DNA from: Dactylellina haptotyla
Lineage: Eukaryota; Ascomycota; Orbiliomycetes; Orbiliales; Orbiliaceae
Reading direction: 5' to 3'
DNA: 64,000 nt
Assembly (NCBI GenBank): GCA_031310005.1
Contig: CM062384.1
Coordinates: 2,108,001 to 2,172,000, forward strand
Shown here: one piece after another, positions 47,446 to 58,508 of the stretch
Position numbering within the stretch: position 1 is the first letter of the stretch
Layout: each line of letters starts with the position of its first letter
Translations under genes and position numbers: made by a program
The notes under the pieces: model-generated
Databases searched by the model: none
Told to the model about the DNA's origin: nothing
What the model saw: the letters and a program-made list of their open reading frames with translations, nothing else

Positions 47446-49390
47446 CTACGGCGTCTTAATATCTTCGAACAAGCTATCAAGCGCTGCGTAATTAATCTTC
47501 CGCGAAAATGTCTTCTTCTTCAGCATCTCCCTCGCAGCTTCGGCCGGACTCGCCGGCATATCCGGAAAACTGCTATCTCTCGGCTTTGTTTTCCCACGCT
47601 TCTTCCTAGCTTTCTTGCTAATTCCTGCTTTTTCGTCCGCTTCCGCCTTGAGTCGCTTCGCTTCTTGTGCGAGAAGGTACTCACGATTGTATTCGTACCA
47701 GATCTTAGTTTTGAGGGCTACTTCTTCCGGGTTCATCATGATGGATTCAATTTCGTCATCGTCGACATCCTCGAGATTTTCAGGGTCGATGGAAACGGTG
47801 GACCGTGGGAGGAGAGCTTGTTGCCGGAGACGTTCGCGGCGAATATCTTCGACAGCGGTTTGGGTTTCTGGATTGTTGATGAGGGCTAGGATTTCGGCTT
47901 CGAGCGGGCTACCGGGAGAGTCTCCTGCCTTGCCTTCTATGGGGGATGTAGCAGAGTCACCGGTGGGCGTGAGGCCGCTTCCTGGGGATGCAGCTGTCGA
48001 TGGGGGCGATGAAGGTCTAGGTGGAGCGGGAACGGTGGTGACTTGTAGGTCGAATGGGAAGGTTCCGGAGGTTGTGGGGATGGCAGGAATAGCGAAGCCA
48101 TCCGCATCTACTCGTAAACGCTTGCGGGTCGCGATTTCTTCCGCATTTTCGCTTCTGAATGCTTGCTGGGCGATTTCGTTGGCAGCATTTGCGGTAACTC
48201 CTGGTCCAACGAGACGGCCATCGGGGCCTAAGAAGTTCCCGGCGGTGAGGTCAACAATCGGAGTTCCCGTTGGTTCTTCCTCTTCGTTCTCAACAACTTC
48301 GCCGTCTTCGTTGACGCTCTTGACCCATCTTCTCCTTCTCTTTTTAGTTTTGTTTTCTCCAAAGCTCGGAGGGTCGTGGTATTGTTCGAGCCACATGTTA
48401 CGAAACTCGCTGACTGTCAGCTCGCTACTCTTTGTGTTTTTGAACTCCTCGAGACGCTTGTTGATTGTCATAGTGGCAACTTTGACGACGTAGACGATTT
48501 CGGTTACGGTTCTTCGAAAATTGTTCATGCGGGCTGCAATGATAAGGGCAGCACCGCAGACACCAGCCGGGCGACGCCCCTCCATGATCCAATCCCGATC
48601 CATACGTTGGACGATTTTGATGGCATCTCGGCAGACTTGTTGGGTTTTGTCACCAAATTCAAGATGCTTGGCGAAACGACGGATCCAGAGCTCGGGATCC
48701 AGCTGTGGGATGTTCAAGTTGAGAGTCTTTACGAGTTTGAGATAGGTTGCACCGAGAGAGAAAACGTTGATTTGTAAAATGTCGGAGAAATCGATGAGCA
48801 TGTGGGCGCTCTTATCCAGACGGCAGGCAATATACAGACAGCAAGCAACCACGTGCTGGGTTTTCCGTCCCTGAATGAAGTTGTGGGTAACTGCTAGTGT
48901 AAAATAGCGGGCAGCAGTTTCGACAAATCGGTCGTGAACACTTAACGCCGACGCTAATTGGTTCAGTTTCCTGCGACCTATGCATCCGAATCGCGATTAG
49001 TATTGATGACCCTTGTAGAACGCCAAACGGCACAAACATCGAACAAACAGGTAAAAAAAAATTTTGATACAAGGGGAAGGGAAAATATAGCATTCGCGAG
49101 TATAATAACAATAACAATTTCTATTACTCACCATTCAAGATGACCTGTTCTCGTGTCTCAGCAGCGCCGTGACGACGGAAAGGACCAGCGGAGCGGGCGT
49201 GCTTCTGATCGGCTCCGACGTAGGAACCCTGAACGACAGCGGCTCCAGACGAGGTTTCACCAAAGGTGATCTCGGATACAATAAAGGACTCGGTGACAAC
49301 GGTGCCGCAGTTTGTGCAGATCCGCTTGTCGTCGATGTCCTCGACGGACGGATTCGAGCAGGATGGGTTCGGGCAGGACGAACCCGCCAT
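47446..49390 (-). CDS. brf1: TFIIIB subunit BRF1, 596 aa
   Basis: TFIIB-related factor of RNA polymerase III, which joins TBP and Bdp1 at tRNA and 5S promoters. Two exons, 49132-49390 and 47446-48977, with a 154-nt intron (donor GTGAGT, acceptor GCATAG). The N-terminal zinc ribbon is CPNPSC...CTNCG (residues 6-31). Two cyclin repeats follow (VACCLYIACRL; AGVCGAALIIAARMN). The C-terminal half is charged. A GTPIVDLTAGNFLGPDG stretch is followed by the conserved Brf homology region, including EEVALKTKIWYEYNREYL, then basic KKARKKRGKTK, ending KKKTFSRKINYAALDSLF, a recognised BRF1 tail motif. The ATG at 49390 gives the zinc ribbon immediately. Confidence 0.97.
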
Positions 49391-50269
49391 GGCTGAGGAG
49401 GGGCGGCGCTATATGCAGCTGGTTGGGGGTGGTAAGGTAGGCTACGAGGCTACTGGAGAGCAGCACTGGAGACTCTGCAGCTGGTTGCACCGTCGATTGT
49501 GCTGGCAGAACGGGGTCGAGTCGGTCGAGTCGGTCGAGGTGGGATGGGATGGGATGGGATGAGGTTGGGCGATGAGAAGTGCGGTTGAGCAACGGTTCGA
49601 ACTCCCACCGAACAAGGCGGGCTTGGCACGATGAGTCCTTTGCGGCAGGCGACAGACAAACCACCACGCCAAACGTCGCCGGCAACACACCCGCAAAAGG
49701 ACACCCGCCGCGGCGTATTTAAGCCCACCGCTCGCATTGGCTATTCAAACATTCGGCATCACATCACCAGGTTCGAATAGACGACGGTCGATGACGACGG
49801 TCTTGTCGAAGCTTGATTCTGCAGATGGGAATCCAAGCCTCCGTCTGCTCGAACAGTAGCGCGCTTGGCGTCCGGGGTCCGCTTTGATCCCACCAGAAGA
49901 GTCGCCGACAACGACCCACTTGCCAGTCTCCTTTGTCGTGTTCGCCAGCCAAGTCTTCCGGTCGTCTGACATTCCCAGGGCCGATATCAACCGCTTTTGC
50001 AGGCAAAATGTGGAGAGCGACCGGATTGCCAAGTTGCCGGAGCGCATATAGCAGATAATGGCGACTATAATAACTTGACCCTTTTGCAAGCTCGGTCCAG
50101 GGCTCTGCGGTCCCCAATGGATGAACCCAGTCTTGATAAAACCCTCTTCGCTCGCTCCCATGGGGCTCTCCGATGCTCCCATCTTTCCCTCCTCTAGGGA
50201 AACGTGAATAAATTTCGATATTCGGATACCCGTGGGAGGAATCAATAGGGTTCTATTTCTTCAACGACC
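49391..50269. promoter_or_regulatory. Divergent promoter region, BRF1 / CBM-like protein
   Basis: 879 bp between divergent starts. Near BRF1 it holds tandem repeats at 49515-49563. Small frames in the middle have no support. Confidence 0.45.
49515..49563. repeat. TCGGTCGAG and TGGGA tandem repeats in BRF1 leader
   Basis: About three units of TCGGTCGAG run directly into about four units of TGGGA. The tract lies 125-173 bases upstream of the BRF1 ATG, probably in its 5' leader. Confidence 0.85.
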
Positions 50270-51390
50270 ATGGCCACCCTCTCGCCTCGCGGCTACGAAA
50301 AGCCGTACCCGCCCGTTGGGGGCATCCAAGATGAACTGCCAATCGGAGCAGGGATGCTCGATCCGTCGCAACAACACCCGTCCGCGCAGTATGCTGCAAG
50401 CCCGCCGTCTGCAGCCACACCTAAACGGACGTTCACGTTCACCCGCAAGACCGTCATCATAATCACTGTGGTGGTTTTGATAGTAATCGGTGGCCTGGTG
50501 GGAGGGCTCGTAGGTGGTCTCCGCAATAAAAATAGCGGTGACTCTTCCGCCCCGGACAGCCAAAGCTCGGGCGCGAGCACCACGCCCGCTCAAACGTCTG
50601 GCGGCGGGATCTCTGGGAATACTTCCAATCGAGGCGGTTCCAGTGCAATCTCGAGCTCGTCATCCGGAGCATCTACTACCAGCTCGACAAGGGCAACAAC
50701 TACTACCTCCGACAGCGCTGGCTCTAATACCGCACTTCCAGATTCGTATCCTACAACCGCAACGTACACTCTCATCAGTGGCGGCAATGGCGTTACAGGT
50801 ATCAGTCCTAGTCCGTTCCCTGGTTTCGACGAACCCATATCGTCCTCATCCCTCCTTCAAAATGGTGACTTCAAATCCGGCAACTTGAACGGCTGGACTA
50901 ACGAAGACGGATGCTGGAGCGCCACACTCGATCCGTCGTCTTCATCGCCACTTCAAAAATCAACAACAAACAACGACTACATCGCCAGAAATAACGCAGA
51001 CGACCTCTCTGGCGGCAAGAGCTGTAATCTGACGCAGATAGTGAAGAGCGTTCCCGCTGGGACAGTAGAGCTGACCTTCTTATGGGGGAATTATGAGTGG
51101 GATGAGGTATGTATCATCTTCGAGCTTTCTGTTATTTACCAAAAAGTAGACTACATACTAATAATTGTATTATCGAATAGAATACTTGGTTTTACGCCTC
51201 CGCAGGACCGGTGAATAGTCCTATATTATTATTAGCAATGCAGGATGTGCCTCGCTTCGATAGAATCACAGAATGGTCAAAGGCAGCGTACAGTATCGAC
51301 TTCGAAGGCGGGGATTTTGTCGTCACTTTTTCCGCACACTCGAAAATTTCGGTCAACGATATCGCTCAAGTGCAGTTGATACGGAAGTAA
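50270..51390 (+). CDS. Single-span membrane protein with CBM-like ectodomain, 348 aa
   Basis: Exons 50270-51106 and 51181-51390, with a 74-nt intron (donor GTATGT, branch TACTAAT). There is no signal peptide. The first 60 residues are Pro-rich and end in a basic TPKRTFTFTRK, followed by one membrane helix (about 64-83) ending in a GGLVGGLVGGL glycine pattern. A long Ser/Thr/Gly linker (about 85-180), likely O-glycosylated, leads to a C-terminal domain starting LLQNGDFKSGNLNGWTNEDG. That NGDFExGxLxGW start is typical of carbohydrate-binding beta-sandwich modules (CBM_4_9-like). NTWFYASAG follows from exon 2. This suggests a plasma-membrane protein whose outer domain touches the wall; the ligand is not known. 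Confidence 0.82.
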
Positions 51391-51570
51391 ATAGTAATGT
51401 TTTACACATAAGTGTATTTGTATCATGTCACATAGCATATCCATAAGTATTTTTAGTACATTATTATATATTAAGCTTTTAATGACTACATGCTAAACAC
51501 CATCCCGATCAAAAAAAGAACCTGAAAAATTACATGTACTGATTATCTAGGGAAACCACCCTAGAAACAT

Positions 51571-54500
51571 TTACAAGAGAATTATGATTCCTGCAACAGC
51601 GGCCAAAACCACACATGGCAGCCTCAAACCTCCAAACATACTAGCTGCAGCACCCTCATAAACTGGCGGCGTGAGTGTAGGCGACGCTTCGCCGCTCGGC
51701 GCAGCATACGGTGGCGAGTATGTTGGTGTTTCGTCGTAGGTTACCGGCTGAACATATACCGGCGTAGTCTCTTCAGCGGGAGGTGTGTAAACCGCCTCGG
51801 TTGCATATGTCACCGGCGTCTCTGGTGTATAAGGTACCGGTGCTGGACTGGTGTACTCAGGGACGGATTCGACGGTTGAGTATCCGTGTTCGTAAGAATA
51901 CACAGCGGACGATTGGCTGTATTCTGGGGGCGAAGATGGGGCTTGTGCGTTGTACGACTCTGTCGCGCATGGTGGTCTCGTCCACAAATGGTAACTGATG
52001 GTGTTAATAATGGGTTAGTGATTGGTTTGTATAGAGCGAGGTTGAGGGATATTATTCGGAACGTACTCGTATTTCGTGGTATAGCTTGGCCCACCGAGTG
52101 GAGGACCATAGCTTGGGTGGGAGTATTCGCTTGTCGTGGCAGAATACTTCTCTGTGCAGGTGGTGGCGTAGCCGGATCCTTGGCTATATGTCTTTATCGA
52201 GGAATATATCGAACCATGGGAAGATCTATATAGAATATTAGATAAGAGCTGATTTCCACAGAGAGCTTTAATAGTGGATACATACGTGGGAGTTTTCTTG
52301 CTAGTTGTATGACTAGAAGATGAAACGGAGGTGGTTGTCTCATGGCTGGTTGTGGTTGTATTGAAAAATCTTGTAGTGGAAAAAGAAGTCGTGGTGCTTG
52401 AAGTTGTAGTCGTAGTCGTGGTTGTAGTAGACGATGTTGTAGTTGTGCTTCCTCCACCCAAGCTACCGCAGAACTCCTTCGCGCCAGGAGGAGTAATCAA
52501 TGAAGAAATCAAACGCTGGAAAGGAGCGCCAGTGAGATCCGTTCCAGTGACATAGACCAGGAACGGACAGCTGGGAAGGGTAAAGTTGCCGATGAAATCA
52601 TTGACACCCATATCGCCGTCTTCGCCGGATCCGTGCTCGAGGTCGAGCGTCTGGAATACATCACCGTCTTCGCCTCGGATGTCAAACGTTGCGGTCTTCC
52701 AGCCACCATCGAGGCGAGTATTGGCAGTAGCGAAATCTCCGGCGGCGGGAGTAACAGAGGTGGGGATCCATCCGGCGAATCCGTGGTGGACATTATCACT
52801 GTACATAAGGAAGGTGAAACGAGTGAAATGCAAAGTGCTAATGCCGGTGACTTGGAGGGAGTACAAGCTGTTACCGCTCAAGCTTACGTGCCACTTTCCG
52901 GTGACTGGGGTCATAATAGTCACGAATTGTCCCTGGCTGATGGTAACGAAAGTCACACCGGAATCGCCAGCACTGACCGTCGTACCGTCCGGTCTCGTTA
53001 TCGTGAGGACGGTAAAATCCGCGCTCAAAGAGAAAGTCACCTCAGTCGTCTCGGAATCAATCAAGACATCCCATCCAGCGGTAGCTCTCCTAGTCAAAGC
53101 AGTGCTGGGGGAAGCAAGTGTTCCCTTGACATTGAGAAGGTCAACCGAATTGGATCGCGAGATGGAATCGGCCAGTCTGGTGACGGTGCCGGCTTCCGAG
53201 CGGAAGGGTGTGAAGTATTGTCCACCGGTTGCGCGTGCGATTTGCTCATATCTCGGAAGAGTGGTGGTGTCTCTCTTTGTGAAGCCGTCCTCTCCACAGG
53301 TTCCGAACATCATCGAGATAACTTTGATATCCTTATCGAATGCGGAGCTGATAACATCGTCCATGAGACTGTAGTCCTTGGCTTCTGCATCCGTGTACAT
53401 GAAGAGAGAAGCCCCAGATGACAGGGCGTCAATTCCGATGAGCATACCGTTCATAGCCATCTCTGGACAATCACCACCGCCGCTCGCATACAACGAGTTA
53501 ATAGCGTTTTTGAATTCGTCGGCGTCGGTGAAAGTCTGTACCGGTCCGAAATACGGGTCATTGAATGGCGCGAGAACATATGATGAAGGTTCGTCCTCGG
53601 TTCCAAGACGCTCATCCACTATGGCGACAGCAGCTGCCTGAACGCTTGAGATGACAGTTCCCATACTTCCGGTAGTATCGATGGCGAAACCGAGGGCAGG
53701 TCCCAGACCGAGGAACTGCTTGAATTTATCATCTCCAACCTTGTCACGGAGGGCTCGGAACCATACGACAGACGAGTCAGTTGCAACGCCAACAGCATCC
53801 ATATGATACGTTTGGCCATTGGGCGACCAACTGCAGAAAAGGGAGTCCTTGTTGATGCCCCATACTTCCGGCTCCCACCACTTCTCGGCATCCGTCCATC
53901 CACCTGTAACAGTTAGCCTGCAATGGCACAATCGAATGAGAGACTCAGCAAAGGGTAGTCTTACCATGTGAACACTTTCCAGCAGGTCTATCATTCATCT
54001 CACCAAAGTAATAGCCGCTAGTCAATCCAGGTGCAATGATGGCATCGGTACAATCTGGACAACTGCACAAAGCGACACACCCCAGAAATAAAACGGTATT
54101 GATGGATAGAGTGGCCACGCATGCGGCATAGCAACTGCCATCACCAGCGACACTGCACTTCTTACAAGCCGGTGTCGTCTTATCGGGATTGGTGAACAAA
54201 TACGACGAGTCCGGTTCTCCAACAAGTCCATGATGTGGAGACCTATACCCGTCCTCGATATAATTACTGTGGGAATAAAAATCCTGAATACCGTGGAGCT
54301 GTTGCCCCGCAAGTGTTCGCGCAGAGTGCATGGCCGAGTTCTTGATATCATCGTTCATATCTTTGTAACGATCCATGATGCGCTTCTGCCCCTCCTCGAA
54401 CTTTTCGCCGTCAAAGTGGGCTTCAGCATTGTGTTCCTCAATGTGATCGGTTTCCGCGTTTCCCTTCAAGATCTCTTCACGAGCCTTGTCCATCGAGGCC

Positions 54501-54682
54501 GAAGGCTTGTCGATACCAAGGTCGGCATATATAACCTTCAAGGCATTTTCCGTTATTGTCTGATGGTCGACTCCTTTGACGCCCCAGAGGGTTCGGTAAG
54601 GGTACGGAAAGAATGCGGCGATAGGAGTAACGTTTATTATAACTGCTATCAGCAGTAGGAAAAGATTGATTCGTGAAGACAT
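51571..54682 (-). CDS. GPI-anchored VWA7/Het-C-like von Willebrand A protein, 972 aa
   Basis: Four exons, 53965-54682, 52286-53903, 52067-52225 and 51571-51994, all phases closing. A signal peptide (residues 1-24) precedes an N-terminal domain with DHQTITENALKVIY and GQQLHGIQDFYSHSNYIE. These are the hallmark His motifs of the Het-C/VWA7 N-terminal fold, itself like zinc-dependent phospholipase C. A VWA domain follows with the MIDAS motif FAIDTTGSMG (Asp315) and later GGGDCPEMA and LFMYTDAEAKD. Immunoglobulin-like strands come next, then a poly-Ser/Thr linker, and a Pro/Tyr-rich region. The C-terminus has small residues then a hydrophobic tail (LRLPCVVLAAVAGIIILL), a clear GPI-attachment signal. 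The ATG at 54682 is preferred over an upstream TTG. A surface-anchored adhesive or lipid-active role is inference. Confidence 0.9.
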
Positions 54683-56325
54683 ATTGCGGAGAGACAATAT
54701 AGCCTTACGGCTTTAGCAAAGCAAAACAATCAAACTAGAAAGGACGAAGCGCGAAACGAGTGTACTATAGAAAGAGAGCAAGCTAATTGACTCTCAGCAT
54801 ACAATATAACTATATGCCAATGCTAAGTCTTAAGGTAAATACAGCTTCAGTCAAGCCTATCGAGTTGGCCAAGCCGCCCATTTTATATTTCCGGCGAAAT
54901 GTATCAGCCTTATTTCTACCCCTATACTTTTTCGCACAGTCGCAGAGCCTCTTCTCCTGATTTCCGAGTTTTCAACAAAGAATGGGCCGAGATCGCATAT
55001 TTTGGGGGTCGCTGTGGACGATGACGCCTAAATCGAATGATAGGAGGAGGCACTGTTGGAAAAGGCTGATATATTGTGTTGGCGAAGGCATGCTGCTTCC
55101 CGCCTGCGGCTGAGCAATGGAGCCCTGCATTGTGGGATCGCGGGATTAATCGATTTGCAGACCTGCAGAGCTTAATTTCCACAAAATCCTTTGGCGCCAG
55201 TTGCTAACTTTGTATTGTAGTCACCTTGTCATCTGTACTTTTTCAACAGAAACTAGCGAAAAGGACCTTCAGGTGTGGAAGTCCAGATGTATCCCAGATA
55301 CCTTCTTTTGATAGTTCTAGTGCGCGTGCGCCAATCTTTCTGCAGGGGAACAGCCTGGACCGAAGGCCACGTATTTCTCAGGTCGTACAAAGCCCGGCGT
55401 TTGGTGATTGTCCTATCTAACTGGTCTCTCGGTGCTTAACCATCTAATCGATAATCAAACTTGCAGCACCAACAGCCCCCTCCCTTGAGGCTCCCTCGAC
55501 GAAATACTGAAAACGGGCATAGTGTCTCCTCGTGGCTTTTGACAAGAATATCAAGCTTTTAGACCCTTGCAACCTAAGAAGATATATATTAAAGGATTTT
55601 AATGTGTGCGGCTATACAATGCAATGTACCTTCTGGTCACATGGACGGATTCAATCCCGTTGGCGTATTTTCTGAGCTGGAAAAATGGTAAAGGGAATGA
55701 GGATGCCCACGAAGGCGACAATTCTATACATAGAGAGATTCGTGCTTTGTAAACCATCTGAGATTTTATATATACGTAGCCTTGGGCTGCCTACATCAAA
55801 AATTCTAGGGATCTTCAAAAGGTGAGTCTGATACTTTCTGCATGGCGTTAGGATGTGAATTCTGGATAATCTCTCTTCCCCACCTCCATTCCCCGCCCCG
55901 AAAAATAGTAGGCAAGCATAATATGTCGCGTCGAGGCTGCCCGGTTGGTAACATTTCCCACGGCTGAACTTGATCCTTTCCGGATGGATCCGAAAAAGAC
56001 AAAGGCACCGCCGGCTGTTCGAGCAGTATCGAGATTCTCGAGACACTGATAACACCCATCCCTCGGCTTCTTGATTCTCGATAGGGGTATTTTTTTTTCG
56101 CAAAGTCAATGATATAAATGGGTGGGACTGCAATACGTTTATAATAAATTTCTAAACTTTACGAAGATTGGATACACGGCTTTTCCATTAAAGAAGGCTC
56201 ATACTATTTGCTCTCATAGTCTCATAATACGGGGTGGCAACAAACGTCAAGGAAGAATGTGGGAAGACTGGATCAAGATGAGAATACGGGATGAACTACA
56301 CGAAGCGCAGGCTGGGATCGATATG
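54683..56325. other. Intergenic, no gene seen
   Basis: Promoter side of the VWA gene (a TATAAAA on the minus strand at 54881-54887) and the 3' side of the RSC7 region. Short frames only; no domain recognised. Confidence 0.5.
54881..54887 (-). promoter_or_regulatory. TATA-like box of the VWA gene
   Basis: TATAAAA on the minus strand, about 200 bp before the ATG at 54682. Inferred from position and sequence. Confidence 0.35.
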
Positions 56326-56820
56326 CTAGGTGATAGAGCTGTCGCCGCTGTCTGAATCTGCATCCTCTAAAGGATCCGGAGTCTGGTGCATTTGAAATTC
56401 TAGGTCTGGTGGCGTTCGCGTAGCTTCATCAAAACGAGGCTTTTTGGCACTAGGTTCGCCGAGTCCCGGCTCGTCTTTTGGTCTTTTGATCAACCTTTTC
56501 CCATTCTTCGTATCCTCAGGTTCTTTTTGAGGACGAGTCTTTTCCTCGTTTGAGATAGCGCTCAACTTTTGATTACTAAATATTTGATTCCAAACTTTAA
56601 TTCCTTGGACCATCCCTTGATAAGCTTTTTGAAGTTGAAAAATGCCGTTCTTATGATGAGCGTTTGAATTGTAGACATTCGTAGTATTCGTAATATTCGT
56701 GGCAAGGGGTTTGGGGTTGGAGACGATGGGGTTACAGCGGAAATGTTGAGAGCTGCTGGTTATTTGTACAGATATATTGGAACTTGGATAGACATTGGTA
56801 GAGCGTGCGGGACCCTGAGA
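56326..56820 (-). other. Stop-free extension in the RSC7 frame
   Basis: Directly after the RSC7 TAG (56821-56823) the same frame stays open for 164 codons to a stop at 56326-56328. The predicted tail is Ser/Asn-rich first (NITNTTNVYNSN), then charged with nuclear-localisation-like KRLIKRPKDE and SAKKPRF, and ends acidic (EDADSDSGDSS). An internal ATG at 56613 would give a 95-residue protein. It could be a read-through tail, an alternatively spliced C-terminus, a tail cut off by a recent nonsense change, or a separate small gene. I checked each triplet between 56581 and 56820 and found no stop. Confidence 0.6.
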
Positions 56821-58508
56821 CTACGTGGATGCGAGCGGCTTGATTCCAAAATTGCCAAGATATGATTTCTCTTTCTCGATTTGTGCAAGAATGGCCGCTT
56901 TTATGTGCTCTGGTTGGTCTGCGTAAATCGAAGGGTCGATAGACATGAGACTACCACTTCTGCCGCCGGAATACTGCCCAGGAGCAAAACTCAATGTCGA
57001 TGAAGGTGTGACCAATTGATATTCGACGGTATAGGCCGCCTTGGACGGATAATTCCGGCCCTTAGCCGGCACAGATTGATCAAAGAATTCGTCGGTAGGG
57101 AGCATAGTATCCGAAACTTTAACACATGTTGCAGCGGAAGGCTGCAGATGTGAGGGATAATGCATTTGATTGGTGTGCGGTTCATAGATTCCGTTCCATG
57201 TGCGAGCACGGTGTTCCGTCAGGAGGTTGTTATATTCACTGGAGATATTGATATTGATTAGCAGGAGGAAACACAAAGCTTTATCTATGATGGTACTTAC
57301 GCCGTGTTTGTTGCGATCTCGGTCATGAAGTTCTCAGAGGTGAGCTTCTTCTTCTTTGGGTTGTTGACCGTGAACAGTCCACCAGCGCCAGATGTCTTGA
57401 CTTCAGGGATAGCAGGAGCGGTGTTATGGTAGACCGAGCTAGCTCCGTGCCATGCGACGTATTGGTTTTGGTTGTACGGAACACCGGGAGGAGGAAGTCG
57501 GTCGTCTGGGTCAGCGATCTCGCCCTCAACGTCACCGCGGTCTCGAGAGACCTGTTCATAATAATCATCTGTAACTTTTCGGCCAGCAACGATCATGCGG
57601 GCTCCAAACTCACGAAATACGGAGCGAGCCGTACAAACACCGATGGCTCGGCCTTTGTAGGAGTGAGGAATGATATTTCTGTTAATAAGATCGAATTTCT
57701 CATCCTCGTTACAGATGATTTTATAGAGCTGCTTGTGTCTCTGGAAGAAGAGATATGAGTCGCGGAAACCGGCGCATCGAGCGGGTTCAGTGGACAACAT
57801 GTATAGCTGGTCTCCACAGTTCATCATAGTGAATGTACGACAACGATACTGGCGACCACCCAGTAAATTTCCGTTCTTGTCGACTTTCTGCTCTCCAGAG
57901 GGGTCTTCTGGGAGATCAATCTCATTGTTCTTCACGTTTTGTTCATTGCCAAACTTGTCAGCCGGAACAGTAGTGGTATGGGATGGACCTCCGCGACCCC
58001 GTCCTCTACTGCCAATACCGGATGTCGAGGGTCTGCCTCGCCCTCGTCGCCTGATCATGTTGCCGGAGGGTGAATCTGCTGCGGTTGGAGAGCCTGGAAC
58101 TGGGCTTTCGGGTTCGTCGTCGTCTTCGAGCGGAGGGGGCTCGGCGAGAGAGTTTCTGGGCGGTCTACCTCTGCGCTTCTTCGGTAGCTCGAGCACTGGT
58201 TCTTCGGAAGCGTCGGATTGTTCTTCTTCTTCCACTTCGTCTTCTACCTCTTCAGGGCTTGGAGACTCGGGGAGCGGGGCTGTTGAAACGACCAATTTGT
58301 TAGACTGACTGATATCCAACAGAAAAGGAGGGGATTGCAATGGAACTGATGAGAGAATCGTTATGGGACTGGGGGTCGAGAAGACAAGAGATCGCGATGG
58401 AGATGGGGAAGTCGATGGTTGCGGGGAGGTGATCCGGGGCAGCTGAGGTGTGCGAGGAGGACTTATTGTTGTCGCAGCACGCTCTCGCACGTCGTCGCCG
58501 GCTCCCAT
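56821..58508 (-). CDS. rsc7: RSC7/NPL6 chromatin-remodelling subunit, 541 aa
   Basis: Exons 57301-58508 and 56821-57238, with a 62-nt intron (donor GTAAGT, acceptor CTCCAG). The N-terminal third is Pro/Ser-rich then acidic (EEVEDEVEEEEQSD), with AT-hook-like cores KKRRGRPPRN and RRRGRGRPST. The RSC7 domain follows: GGRQYRCRTFTMMNCGDQLY, LSTEPARCAGFRDSYLFFQ, IIPHSYKGRAIGVCTARS and VFREFGARMIVAGRKVTDDY. Family members (yeast Npl6/Rsc7 and Swp82) belong to the RSC or SWI/SNF nucleosome remodellers. The second exon gives NGIYEPHTNQMHYPSHLQP, as in relatives. The start is uncertain: in-frame ATGs also exist at 58631 and further upstream, but the extra residues are Trp/Arg-rich and look like leader. 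The frame continues open past the stop. Confidence 0.92.

Noticed and set aside
52586-53421. Two 262-codon plus-strand frames opposite the VWA domain
   Set aside because: Antisense shadows of the VWA exon.
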